Notes under the pieces: generated by a model
The model's database searches: none
What the model was told of the DNA's origin: nothing
What the model saw: the letters and a program-made list of their open reading frames with translations, nothing else
Part shown: piece by piece, positions 19,610 through 33,244 of the stretch
How the letters are laid out: the number at the start of each line of letters is the position of its first letter
Numbering within the stretch: position 1 is the first letter of the stretch
Assembly: GCA_947589025.1 (NCBI GenBank)
Contig: CANQAY010000004.1
Span: 1 to 64,000, forward strand
DNA: 64,000 nucleotides
Direction of reading: 5' to 3'
Source: an uncultured Clostridia bacterium
GTDB taxonomy: Bacteria > Bacillota > Clostridia > Christensenellales > UBA1242
Position numbers and translations under genes: made by a program

Positions 19610-19798
19610 TTGACAACAGTTAAATGTGGCGAAAATGAGTCTATTGACAGCGCATTAAAACGTTTTAAACGTAAATGTCAAAAAGACGGCATAATTGGTG
19701 ACCTTAAAAAGAAAACTGAATATGTTAAGCCAAGCGTTGCTAGGAAAGAAAAATCTAAAGCAGCACGTAAACGCGCTATGAAACGCAACAAATATTAA
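19610..19798 (+). CDS. rpsU: 30S ribosomal protein S21
   Basis: [19 protein letters not shown], basic tail; TTG start. Confidence 0.95.
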   Translation: MTTVKCGENESIDSALKRFKRKCQKDGIIGDLKKKTEYVKPSVARKEKSKAARKRAMKRNKY

Positions 19799-19800
19799 AC

Positions 19801-19823
19801 CACTAGTTCGCTAGTGTTTTTTT
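19801..19823 (+). terminator. rpsU terminator
   Basis: CACTAG-TTCG-CTAGTG-T7. Confidence 0.95.
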
Positions 19824-19888
19824 ATTTTATTTAACACAAAAAAGCATTAAAATTAACAAAAACATTTTCCTTTTTTTTGTTGTTTTGG

Positions 19889-19894
19889 TATAAT
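19889..19894 (+). promoter_or_regulatory. -10 of predicted leaderless pcrA promoter
   Basis: TGgTATAAT, 6 nt, ATG 19901; weak -35; no SD. Confidence 0.7.
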
Positions 19895-19900
19895 AAAAGC

Positions 19901-24122
<4,222 letters not shown>

Positions 24123-24127
24123 AACTA

Positions 24128-24155
24128 TTGACAATTATAAAAATTATGTTATCAT
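24128..24155 (+). promoter_or_regulatory. Promoter, predicted leaderless
   Basis: TTGACA(24128-24133)-16-TATCAT(24150-24155), 6 nt, ATG 24162. Confidence 0.78.
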
Positions 24156-24161
24156 TATTTT

Positions 24162-24518
24162 ATGAAAAATTATGAAACGCGAGATTATGTTACAGCATTC
24201 TTTTCTAGTGACACATTAATCGAAAAATTTTTTAACAATGTTGTTTTGCTTTACGGCAACGGCAATGGACAAGCAGAAATTACTTATTCTGCACCTCAAC
24301 TTGTTGATGTTTCTTTGTTTAATGACGAAAAAGAACGCTTGGTAATAATTGAATTAACAAATTTTGATTTAGAAATTAAATGGGTTAACAGCAAAGTGTT
24401 TGTTGAACCTAATATGGAGCCCGTTAAACGCTTATGGCTAAAATTTTTAAAAAACACCTTTGCCGATTATGAGGCAGAGTATTCAAAGCATCACTTAAAT
24501 TTTATTCAAACGTTATAA
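24162..24518 (+). CDS. Hypothetical protein
   Basis: 118 aa ORF between own promoter and terminator. Confidence 0.7.
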   Translation: MKNYETRDYVTAFFSSDTLIEKFFNNVVLLYGNGNGQAEITYSAPQLVDVSLFNDEKERLVIIELTNFDLEIKWVNSKVFVEPNMEPVKRLWLKFLKNTFADYEAEYSKHHLNFIQTL

Positions 24519-24520
24519 TG

Positions 24521-24539
24521 CCGCGTAAGCGGTTTTTTT
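24521..24539 (+). terminator. Intrinsic terminator
   Basis: CCGC-gtaa-GCGG-T7. Confidence 0.85.
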
Positions 24540-24634
24540 ATTTAAAATTAAATAAAAATTTAATTATGCAATAAAATCTTTTTGTTTTTAGGTTAAATTT
24601 TGTTATAATACTATTTGATATTTAGAGGATAAAA

Positions 24635-27600
24635 ATGGTAACATTTAAAGAAATTGAAATGGCGGGGTTTAAATCCTTTGCTGACGATACTCATATAAAT
24701 TTCGATGGTGGCATAACGGCAATTGTTGGGCCAAACGGCTGCGGCAAATCCAATGTTAGTGATGCTATTCGTTGGGTGCTTGGTGAACAATCTAGTAAGG
24801 CTTTGCGTGGTGATAGCATGCAAGATTTTATTTTTGCCGGCACTGAAAAGCGTAAAAAATTGAGTTATTGTGAAGTTTCTTTGGTGTTTGACAACACAAA
24901 TAAATGGTTTAATGTTGACTATAACGAAGTTGTTTTAACCCGTAAACTTTATCGCAGTGGGGAAAGTGAATATTACATCAATCGCAAACTTTGCCGTTTA
25001 AAAGATATCCGCAACATTTTGTATGATAGTGGCATTGGCAAGGATGGTTATTCCATTATAGGCCAAGGCAGGGTGGAAGAAATTATTCAATCTAAGCCAG
25101 AAGATAGGCGCGCCATTTTTGAAGAAGCGGCTGGCATATCAAAATATAAGGCCAGCAAAAAGGATACCGAGCGTAGGCTAGTTAATGTGCGGGATAATTT
25201 AAGCCGCGCTAACGATATTATAACCGAAGTTGAACGCCGCTTAGGCCCTTTAAAAAGGCAAAGTGAAGACGCTAAAAAATATTTGGAATATCGTGATAAT
25301 TTAAAGCAACTTGAAATTAACGCCTATATTTATCAATACGATCACGCCGCCCAAACTAAGCGTGAAATTAATGATAAACTGCAAGGGTTAAGGGATAATT
25401 TAAATGTTTTAACCAACTCAATGGAAACTGAGCAAGCTAAATACGATAAAAACCTTAACGAAATTAATCAGCTTGATAAACGCGCCAACGATTTACACGA
25501 GCAAGTGCTTGTTAACACTGTTGAATTGGAAAAACGCCAAGGAGATACCCGCCTTTTAACCGAAAAAACTCGTTATGTAAAGGAAGAGTTAGATAGATTA
25601 ACCCAAAACATAAATAATTATAATTTAGATTTACAGCAACGCAAAGCCCTTGTAAATTCGGCTATTTCTTTGCGTGAAGAAGAAAAAACTAATTTATCCG
25701 CACTGCAAAAGCAAAATCAAGCATTAAGTGAAAAATATTTTGAACTTATAGACAAAATAACCAAAAGTGAAGGAGAAAAAGAAGAGCATCAACGCGCTAT
25801 AATAGACAATTTATCTAAATTAACAGATATAAAAGCCAACCTTTCTGCTTATTTAGCTAAAAGGGACACTTTAACTGAAAATTTAAAGCAAGATAATGCC
25901 AAGCTTGTTTCTTTAACGCAAGAAAAAGCAGATGTTGAATTAGAATTTAAGCAATTAAATAAAGAGTTGGAAACAATTAGGGCAAACAAGCAAACAAAAG
26001 AGGGCAATGTTGCAAAAATTACCGATAAACTAGACAAAATTAATGCCGATATTAACGAAACAAATTTGAAAATTTATAATTTAAAATCGTCAATCGCTAA
26101 CGATACAAACCGCAAAAACATTTTAACAAATTTGCAAGCGGATTTTGAAGGTTATCAATTTGCAGTTAAAAGATTGTTGCAAGAAAGCAAAAACAACCCA
26201 ACACTAAGCAAAGCCATAAAGGGCGTTGTGGGCAACATTATTTCTGTTGATGAAAAATTTTCGGTTGCCATTGAAATTGCACTGGGCGGCAGCATTCAAA
26301 ACATTGTAACTAAAGACGAAAACGATGCAAAAATTTTAATTAATTATTTAAAACAAACCCGTTTGGGCAGGGCAACTTTTTTGCCAATAACCACCGTTAA
26401 ACCGCGCGGCCTTTCCATGCAAGATAAAGCTTATTTAAAATCTGCTGGCTGTTTTGGTGTGGCAAGCGAACTTGTTAAGGCGGATGCTGTTTATAAGCCA
26501 GTTATTGATAGTTTGCTTGGCTCCACTGTTGTTGTGGATAGTTTGGATAACGCCACAAATTTGGCAAAACGCACCGGCTTTGCTTTTAGAATTGTTACCT
26601 TAGAAGGGGATGTTTTATCTCCACAAGGCAGCATGTCGGGAGGCAGCAAAAATAAAACAAATGATAGTTCGCTGTTAAATAAAGATAATGAAATTAAGGC
26701 ATTAACCAAAGCAATTGAAGAAAAATCTACCGAACTAAACACAATAACAGCCCATTTCAATTCGTTAACCGATGCAGTAAACAAATTAAAAAGCCTTTTG
26801 GCTAAAGAGCAGGACGAATTAACCAGCACAAACAACTTATATTTTGTTAAAAACACTAAGCTAGAAAATTTAAAACAAAATTTATCTAGTTTAGAAGAAG
26901 ATGTTTTCAGTTTACAAAGCCAAATAACCGTTGCCAAAAATTTGGTTGAAGATTTAACAAGCAAAATCAATTCAATAGATAATGTTGAGCTTGATTATAA
27001 CGCCAGCCAGCAAAAGGCAACCGAGTTTAACAAAAACACTAAGGATGCTTATGAGCAATTAAAACAAAAACGTGATGAATATAACGAAAATATGACCGCA
27101 TCCAAGGTTAAAATTGCTTCTACTGAAGAAAAAATAAATTCGCTAAATAAAGAGATAGAAACCCAAAATATAGAAATACAAAACATTGAAAAGAATATAG
27201 AAATTTTATCTAAAAACCTTGCTAGCCAGCAGGCTGTTTATAACGAGGCCATTAATTTAAATAAATCTAAGCAAGACGATAGCGAAGTGGAAAAAATTAA
27301 ACAAACTTTAAATGAGTTAAACACAAAAATTTCTCAATTTGACGATTTTAAACAGACTTTAATGAAAGAATTGAAAGATTTGGACGATAAAAAGACTGAG
27401 TTAAACAACGAAATTGGCAGAGTGAACAACAAAATTTATCAACAAGAAACCAATCTTCAAAAAGTGGATATTGATATAGAAAATATGCAAGAGCGCATTT
27501 TTGAAGAATATGAAATGACTTATAACGATTGCTTGCCTCACAAAACAATTGATGAAAACTTTAATATTAAGGATACTTTAATTCAAATTAACAAAATTAA

Positions 27601-28261
27601 AAATCAGATTAACGCTTTGGGCCCAGTAAATATAAACGCTTTGGAAGAATATAAAACCGAAGGCGCAAGATATGAAGAGATGAATTCTCAGATAGAAGAC
27701 TTAAAAAAGGCAGAGGAAGATGCCGTTAAAATTATTGCAGACCTTTCTAAAGAAATGCTTGAAAAATTTAACACCGAATTTGCCAAAATTCAGGCCAACT
27801 TCACAAAAGTGTTTAAAGAGCTATTTGGCGGCGGCAATGCAAGGCTAGAGCTTTTGCCAAGCGAAGACCCACTTACTGCCGGCGTTGAAATAATTGCACA
27901 ACCACCGGGTAAGGTGCTACAACAAATAACCTTGCTGAGCGGTGGGGAAAAGACTATGACAGCCATTGCAATTTTGTTTGCAATATTAAAATTAAAGCCA
28001 ATGCCTTTCTGCTTTTTGGATGAAATAGAAGCCGCTTTGGACGACGCTAACATTGAAAGATATGCAAGATATTTAAAACGTTTTAGTGACGAAACACAGT
28101 TTATTGTAATTACTCACCGTAAGCCAACAATGGAACTTGCCGACAGCCTTTATGGTGTTACGATGGAAGAAAAAGGCGTTAGTAAAATAGTTTCCGTTAA
28201 GCTTGCAGATGCTGTAAAAGTTGCGGAAAGTGATAACGGTAAAAATCAAGAAACGGCGTAA
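24635..28261 (+). CDS. smc: Chromosome segregation protein SMC
   Basis: AIVGPNGCGKSNVSDAIRWVLGEQ, hinge, LLSGGEKTMTAIAILFAI, FCFLDEIEAALDDAN. Confidence 0.97.
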   Translation: MVTFKEIEMAGFKSFADDTHINFDGGITAIVGPNGCGKSNVSDAIRWVLGEQSSKALRGDSMQDFIFAGTEKRKKLSYCEVSLVFDNTNKWFNVDYNEVVLTRKLYRSGESEYYINRKLCRLKDIRNILYDSGIGKDGYSIIGQGRVEEIIQSKPEDRRAIFEEAAGISKYKASKKDTERRLVNVRDNLSRANDIITEVERRLGPLKRQSEDAKKYLEYRDNLKQLEINAYIYQYDHAAQTKREINDKLQGLRDNLNVLTNSMETEQAKYDKNLNEINQLDKRANDLHEQVLVNTVELEKRQGDTRLLTEKTRYVKEELDRLTQNINNYNLDLQQRKALVNSAISLREEEKTNLSALQKQNQALSEKYFELIDKITKSEGEKEEHQRAIIDNLSKLTDIKANLSAYLAKRDTLTENLKQDNAKLVSLTQEKADVELEFKQLNKELETIRANKQTKEGNVAKITDKLDKINADINETNLKIYNLKSSIANDTNRKNILTNLQADFEGYQFAVKRLLQESKNNPTLSKAIKGVVGNIISVDEKFSVAIEIALGGSIQNIVTKDENDAKILINYLKQTRLGRATFLPITTVKPRGLSMQDKAYLKSAGCFGVASELVKADAVYKPVIDSLLGSTVVVDSLDNATNLAKRTGFAFRIVTLEGDVLSPQGSMSGGSKNKTNDSSLLNKDNEIKALTKAIEEKSTELNTITAHFNSLTDAVNKLKSLLAKEQDELTSTNNLYFVKNTKLENLKQNLSSLEEDVFSLQSQITVAKNLVEDLTSKINSIDNVELDYNASQQKATEFNKNTKDAYEQLKQKRDEYNENMTASKVKIASTEEKINSLNKEIETQNIEIQNIEKNIEILSKNLASQQAVYNEAINLNKSKQDDSEVEKIKQTLNELNTKISQFDDFKQTLMKELKDLDDKKTELNNEIGRVNNKIYQQETNLQKVDIDIENMQERIFEEYEMTYNDCLPHKTIDENFNIKDTLIQINKIKNQINALGPVNINALEEYKTEGARYEEMNSQIEDLKKAEEDAVKIIADLSKEMLEKFNTEFAKIQANFTKVFKELFGGGNARLELLPSEDPLTAGVEIIAQPPGKVLQQITLLSGGEKTMTAIAILFAILKLKPMPFCFLDEIEAALDDANIERYARYLKRFSDETQFIVITHRKPTMELADSLYGVTMEEKGVSKIVSVKLADAVKVAESDNGKNQETA

Positions 28262-28295
28262 ATAATAAACTACTTACACAATATATAGGAGATTT

Positions 28296-29159
28296 ATGGG
28301 AATTTTTAAAAAGTTTTTTGATAAGTTAAAATATACATTTAAACGCACCGAACTAACCGATGACTTTTATGACGAACTAGAAGCGTTGCTTGTTTCTAGC
28401 GATATGGGCGTTGAAACCGCCATGGATATTATGGACGAACTTAGGGATACATGTAAGGAAAAATTAATTAAAGATGTGGAACGCGCACAAGTTGAATTAA
28501 AGCAAATTTTAATTAACAAACTGAATGTGTCCAGCACCGATTTTAAATATCCGTTAATTATAACAGTGGTTGGTGTTAATGGTGTGGGCAAAACAACCAG
28601 CATTGCTAAAATGACAAAATTCTTTTTAAAAAATAAAAAATCAGTTTTGCTTGCTGCGGGGGATACTTTCCGCGCCGCAGCCACCGAGCAACTAAATAAT
28701 TGGGCAGAAAAATTAAAAGTTAAAATAGTTAAACAAGGCGAGGGTGCCGATAGCGCGTCTGTTGTGTTTGACGCCATTACCAGCATGAAAGCCAAAAACA
28801 ACGATGTTCTTATTGTGGATACCGCCGGGCGCCTACACACCAAAACCAACCTTATGAAAGAGCTAGAAAAAATTAACAACATTGCTAAACGAGAATATCC
28901 AAACGCAAACTTTTTAAATTTAATTGTGTTAGATGCTTCAATTGGGCAAAATTCCATTGCACAAGTTAAAGCGTTTAAAGATAGCGTGCAAATAGATGGC
29001 ATAATTTTAACTAAACTTGATGGTACAAGCAAGGGCGGAGTGGTTTATCCTATTATAAATGACCTTCAAGTGCCAATAATATTTACAGGCTATGGCGAAA
29101 CAATGGACGATTTATCCACATTTGATGCCGAAAGTTTTGTAGATAAAATTTTAATGTAG
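28296..29159 (+). CDS. ftsY: Signal recognition particle receptor FtsY
   Basis: VVGVNGVGKTTSIAKM, AAGDTFRAAATEQL, DTAGRLHTKTNLM. Confidence 0.97.
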   Translation: MGIFKKFFDKLKYTFKRTELTDDFYDELEALLVSSDMGVETAMDIMDELRDTCKEKLIKDVERAQVELKQILINKLNVSSTDFKYPLIITVVGVNGVGKTTSIAKMTKFFLKNKKSVLLAAGDTFRAAATEQLNNWAEKLKVKIVKQGEGADSASVVFDAITSMKAKNNDVLIVDTAGRLHTKTNLMKELEKINNIAKREYPNANFLNLIVLDASIGQNSIAQVKAFKDSVQIDGIILTKLDGTSKGGVVYPIINDLQVPIIFTGYGETMDDLSTFDAESFVDKILM

Positions 29160-29161
29160 TT

Positions 29162-29479
29162 ATGAATATAGAAGATAGAATAAAAATTGCAATTTTAAAT
29201 AAATATTATGGCAATTTGTTAACAGAAAAGCAAAAACAAGTGCTTTATATGTATGTTGACAATAATCTTTCGCTTGCAGAAGTGAGCGCTGAACTTAAAA
29301 TTACCCGCCAAGCGGTCAAAGATGCACTAGATACCGCCATTGCTTCTTTAGAAAAAGCGGAAAATGACTTGCATTTTGTGCAAAGAGATGATAAAATAAA
29401 GAAATTACTAGAAGAAAAGTCGCTATCGCAAATTGATATGCAAACTAGGCTAGAAATTATATCTTTGTTGGAGGACTAA
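29162..29479 (+). CDS. ylxM: YlxM/UPF0122 family protein
   Basis: LTEKQKQVLYMYVDNNLSLAEVSAELKITRQAVKDAL between ftsY and ffh. Confidence 0.92.
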   Translation: MNIEDRIKIAILNKYYGNLLTEKQKQVLYMYVDNNLSLAEVSAELKITRQAVKDALDTAIASLEKAENDLHFVQRDDKIKKLLEEKSLSQIDMQTRLEIISLLED

Positions 29480-30825
29480 TGGCATTTTTTTCTAATTTAA
29501 GCGAAAGATTAAATCACATTTTTAGCAAAATGACAAAACATGGCAAACTTACATCGCTTGAAATTAAAGAGGCAATGCGGGAAATTCGCGTTGCACTGTT
29601 GGAAGCAGATGTTAACTATGTTGTTGCTAAAGATTTTATAAATAAGGTTAGCGAACTTGCTTTGGGTGAGGAAATTTTAAAAAGCTTAACCCCAACTCAG
29701 CAGGTTATTAAAATTGTTAGGGACGAACTAACAAAACTTATGGGTGGGGAAAATCAAAAGCTAGAGGTTAGCCCAAAACCACCCACAATTGTTATGATGT
29801 GCGGCCTGCAAGGCAGTGGTAAAACCACAATGTGCGGCAAGCTTGCTTTAAAATTGAAAAAAGAGGGCAAAAAACCGCTGCTTGTTGCGTGCGATATTTA
29901 TCGCCCAGCCGCAATTGATCAACTTAAAGTGCTTGGCAAATCTATTCAAATAGATGTTTTTGAGCGTGGAACAAACAACCCAGTTAAAACTGTTAAAGAG
30001 GCTATTGATTATGCCAATAAATTTCAGTTGGATACTGTTATTGTGGATACTGCCGGCAGGCTTCAAATTGACGAAAAGTTAATGAATGAGCTTGTTGAAA
30101 TAAAAAAGGCGGTTAACCCAACCGAAATTTTGCTTGTTATTGATGCTATGATAGGGCAAGAGGCGGTGGCCATTTCTAAAGCGTTTAATGACGCACTTGA
30201 TGTTACTGGCGTGGTTTTAACCAAAACGGATGGTGACACACGTGGCGGTGCCGCGCTTTCAATTCGCTCGGTTATTGGCAAACCAATAAAATTTGTTGGT
30301 GTTGGTGAAAAATTAACCGATTTAGAGCCTTTTTATCCAGACCGAATGGCTTCCCGCATTTTGGGTATGGGCGATGTTCTAACGCTTATTGACAAGGCAC
30401 AAGAGGCGGTGGATGAAAAAACTGCCAAAGAAATGGAACGCAAATTTAGGGAAAACAGTTTTGACCTAAATGATTATATCGAGCAAGTTAATTCGCTTAA
30501 AAAAATGGGTGGGTTAAAGTCCATTTTGTCAATGATGCCGGGCATTGGCGGCAAATTAAAGCAAATTGAAAATATGATTGATGACAAAATGCTAGAAAAA
30601 AATAAGGCAATCATTCAATCTATGACCGCCAAAGAGCGTCAAAACCCAGATATTATTAATGGAAGTAGGCGCCAGCGCATTGCAAAGGGTGCAGGTGTTT
30701 CTGTTAGCGATGTTAACAGTTTGTTAAAACAATTTAGCCAAAGCAAAGAAATGATGAAAATGATGAAAAATCCAAAGGCTTATGGTGGCAAAATGGCAAT
30801 GTTAAAAAAATTAATGGGGCAATAA
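29479..30825 (+). CDS. ffh: Signal recognition particle protein Ffh
   Basis: GLQGSGKTTMCGKLA, DTAGRLQIDEKLM, Met-rich M domain. Confidence 0.97.
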   Translation: MAFFSNLSERLNHIFSKMTKHGKLTSLEIKEAMREIRVALLEADVNYVVAKDFINKVSELALGEEILKSLTPTQQVIKIVRDELTKLMGGENQKLEVSPKPPTIVMMCGLQGSGKTTMCGKLALKLKKEGKKPLLVACDIYRPAAIDQLKVLGKSIQIDVFERGTNNPVKTVKEAIDYANKFQLDTVIVDTAGRLQIDEKLMNELVEIKKAVNPTEILLVIDAMIGQEAVAISKAFNDALDVTGVVLTKTDGDTRGGAALSIRSVIGKPIKFVGVGEKLTDLEPFYPDRMASRILGMGDVLTLIDKAQEAVDEKTAKEMERKFRENSFDLNDYIEQVNSLKKMGGLKSILSMMPGIGGKLKQIENMIDDKMLEKNKAIIQSMTAKERQNPDIINGSRRQRIAKGAGVSVSDVNSLLKQFSQSKEMMKMMKNPKAYGGKMAMLKKLMGQ

Positions 30826-30836
30826 GCCCCTTTTTT
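30816..30836. terminator. ffh terminator spanning the stop codon
   Basis: GGGGC-aataa-GCCCC-T6. Confidence 0.9.
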
Positions 30837-31347
30837 AATCTAACAAATATTTTTCTTGAAATATAACTTCACATTCTTTACTAAACAATTTGCCAATAGG
30901 CTTAATAAATTTTTTAGAAACCTCTTTATAAACTTTAACGTTATCAGCAGATTGGTCAAAATAATATCCTGCCAAAATAAAGGTGTATTTAATAATTTCT
31001 TTAATTTCAATGCCAGTTTCTTTACTTATTATGCCCGCATGTGAAATTATTTGATTAATAAAATAATTAAACGATTTAAAATCGGTTAACTGCAAAATAA
31101 GGTTAGGGTATTTATGGTTGTTGCGCTCCATATACATTTGCAAAATATCGCACCTAATTATATCAGAAACTATTGAACTAAGTGTTTTATCTTTGCCATA
31201 TTGAAGCATAAAACTAGCCAAATTAGCATAATCATCATTGTTTAGCTTATAAAGCGGATTAGTTATAAATTCTTCAAAAATATCATTATTATCAAAATAA
31301 TCCAACACATAATTAAATATTTTATTTTTTTGAATTTCGTTTTTCAT
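30835..31347 (-). CDS. Hypothetical protein
   Basis: 170 aa ORF with its own minus-strand promoter. Confidence 0.7.
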   Translation of the reverse strand: MKNEIQKNKIFNYVLDYFDNNDIFEEFITNPLYKLNNDDYANLASFMLQYGKDKTLSSIVSDIIRCDILQMYMERNNHKYPNLILQLTDFKSFNYFINQIISHAGIISKETGIEIKEIIKYTFILAGYYFDQSADNVKVYKEVSKKFIKPIGKLFSKECEVIFQEKYLLD

Positions 31348-31353
31348 GCTTTC

Positions 31354-31381
31354 AGTTTAACATAAAAATTAAATTTGTCAA
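31354..31381 (-). promoter_or_regulatory. Promoter (minus strand), predicted leaderless
   Basis: Reverse complement TTGACA(31381-31376)-16-TAAACT(31359-31354), 6 nt GAAAGC, ATG 31347. Confidence 0.78.
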
Positions 31382-31498
31382 TAGTTAAATAAAAAATTTG
31401 TAAAATTTTAAATAAATGCTTTACAAATATAATTTTTTGTGTTATAATGTAAAGCGAATTAACTTTACACAAGTTAAATTTATATAAAAGGAGAATTT

Positions 31499-31795
31499 AT
31501 GGCAGTAAAAATTAGGTTAACCCGTTTGGGAGATAAAAAATCCCCATTCTATCGTGTTGTGGTGGCTGATGCTCGCGTTGCAAGAGACGGCAAATATATA
31601 GAGCAACTTGGCACTTACAATCCATTAACCAAGCCAGCTGAAATTAAAATTGATAAAGAATTGGCAGCTAAATGGCTTAAAAATGGCGCCCAACCAACTG
31701 AAACCACTAAGGCTCTTCTTCAAACAGTTGGCGTTTTGGAAGTTAAGGGCAATAGCGCACCTAAAACAAATAATAAGAAAAAGAAAAAAGATTAA
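31499..31795 (+). CDS. rpsP: 30S ribosomal protein S16
   Basis: [25 protein letters not shown]-rich tail. Confidence 0.97.
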   Translation: MAVKIRLTRLGDKKSPFYRVVVADARVARDGKYIEQLGTYNPLTKPAEIKIDKELAAKWLKNGAQPTETTKALLQTVGVLEVKGNSAPKTNNKKKKKD

Positions 31796-31808
31796 TTAGG
31801 AGTGGTTT

Positions 31809-32039
31809 ATGCAAGAGATGTTAGAATACATTGTTAAAAATTTGGTTTCTTGCCCGGACGATGTTCAAATTGAATGTAAAGATTCTGGCAAAAGCAAAGT
31901 TTTTAAAGTTAAAGTTGCCAAAAAAGATTTAGGCAATGTTATTGGTCGCGGCGGAAATATAGCCAACGCTATTCGCACTGTTGTTAAATCGGTTGGCACA
32001 GGTAAAGAAAGGCTAGTAATTAATTTTGATGAAAAATAA
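31809..32039 (+). CDS. khpA: KH domain RNA-binding protein KhpA (YlqC)
   Basis: VAKKDLGNVIGRGGNIANAIRTVVKS. Confidence 0.95.
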   Translation: MQEMLEYIVKNLVSCPDDVQIECKDSGKSKVFKVKVAKKDLGNVIGRGGNIANAIRTVVKSVGTGKERLVINFDEK

Positions 32040-32532
32040 TTTGCTTGAAATTGGCAAAATTGTTCGCGCTCACGGCATCAAAGGGGCAGTTAAAGTAATA
32101 AGTTACCTAGATGGCGTGAATTTTTCTATATTTAAAAACATTTTTGTTGGGGAAACTTTTGCCCCCGCTAAAATTACAAAGTGTTTGCCGCTAAATAACG
32201 AGGCATATTCGCTAACAATTGATATAATCCCTAATGTTGATGTGGCAGAAACTTTTAAAAATAAATCGCTGTTCGTAAACAGGGCGGATTATGCCGAACT
32301 TAAAGGCAAAATTTATTTAAGCGACCTAATCAATAAACCCGTTTTAAATGAAAAGGGCAAGGAAATTGGCACAATGGTGGATTTTGATGACTATGGCGCA
32401 AGCGTAGTTTTAACAATTAGGTGCGGCACCGTTAGTTATCAAATTCCTTTTGTTGACGATATTATAGAATATAACGAAGACCTTGATGTATTTTTAATTA
32501 ATCAACAAAAGTTTGAGGATGTTAGAATATGA
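32029..32532 (+). CDS. rimM: Ribosome maturation factor RimM
   Basis: LLEIGKIVRAHGIKGAVKV; PRC-barrel C-terminus. Confidence 0.95.
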   Translation: MKNNLLEIGKIVRAHGIKGAVKVISYLDGVNFSIFKNIFVGETFAPAKITKCLPLNNEAYSLTIDIIPNVDVAETFKNKSLFVNRADYAELKGKIYLSDLINKPVLNEKGKEIGTMVDFDDYGASVVLTIRCGTVSYQIPFVDDIIEYNEDLDVFLINQQKFEDVRI

Positions 32533-33203
32533 AAATTGATATTTTAACGCTTTTCCCTGAAATGTTTGCTCCCTTAAAAGAGAGCATTATTAAACGCGCG
32601 GTGGAAAAGGGCAAAGTTAAAATTAACATTATTAATATACGCGATTTTGCCACTCCGCCACACTACAAATGTGACGATGAGCCTTTTGGTGGTGGTGCGG
32701 GCATGGTTATGATGTGTGAACCGTTGTTTAAAGCGATAGAAAGCGTTAAAAAAACTGGCTCGCAAATTTTTTATATGTCCCCACGCGGCAAAGTGTTTGA
32801 CCAGCAAACCGCTGTTAAACTCTCTAAAAAAAGGCATTTAATTTTAATTTGCGGGCATTATGAAGGCATTGACCAGCGCGTGCTAGATTATTTTAATGTT
32901 CAAGAACTTTCTATTGGTGATTATGTGCTAACGGGCGGAGAACTGCCCGCAATGGTGGTGGCAGACACAATAATAAGGCTTATCCCAGATGTTATAACGG
33001 CAGAAAGTACGTTGGAAGAAAGTTTTTCAAATAATCTTTTAGAGTATAACCAATACACCCGCCCAGCAACATTTAGGGGGATGACTGTCCCCGAAGTGCT
33101 GTTGAACGGCAACCATAAAAAAATAAAGGAATTTAGGGCAAATGAGGCGCTAGAAATAACCAAACGCAACCGCCCAGACCTTTTAAAAAATAAAATCACT
33201 TAA
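32529..33203 (+). CDS. trmD: tRNA (guanine(37)-N(1))-methyltransferase TrmD
   Basis: IDILTLFPEMF, PFGGGAGMVM, LICGHYEGIDQR, SIGDYVLTGGELPAMV. Confidence 0.97.
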   Translation: MKIDILTLFPEMFAPLKESIIKRAVEKGKVKINIINIRDFATPPHYKCDDEPFGGGAGMVMMCEPLFKAIESVKKTGSQIFYMSPRGKVFDQQTAVKLSKKRHLILICGHYEGIDQRVLDYFNVQELSIGDYVLTGGELPAMVVADTIIRLIPDVITAESTLEESFSNNLLEYNQYTRPATFRGMTVPEVLLNGNHKKIKEFRANEALEITKRNRPDLLKNKIT

Positions 33204-33217
33204 AAATAGTGGTTTTT
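33194..33217 (+). terminator. trmD terminator spanning the stop codon
   Basis: AATCACT-taaaaat-AGTGGTT-TTTTT. Confidence 0.82.
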
Positions 33218-33232
33218 TTATTTAATTTGTGC

Positions 33233-33238
33233 TATTAT
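33233..33238 (+). promoter_or_regulatory. -10 of predicted leaderless rbgA promoter
   Basis: TATTAT, 6 nt, ATG 33245; no SD. Confidence 0.6.
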
Positions 33239-33244
33239 TAAACT

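Noticed and set aside
26491-26970. 159 aa minus-strand ORF opposite smc
   Set aside because: Antisense shadow of the SMC hinge region
28367-29032. 221 aa minus-strand ORF opposite ftsY
   Set aside because: Antisense shadow ORF over conserved GTPase motifs; no initiation signal
31449-31468. GTAAAG...CTTTAC hairpin before rpsP
   Set aside because: Its 5' arm lies between the -10 and the expected TSS, so it would not be transcribed intact; a weaker TTAACTT-tacac-AAGTTAA stem (31459-31477) remains possible but too generic
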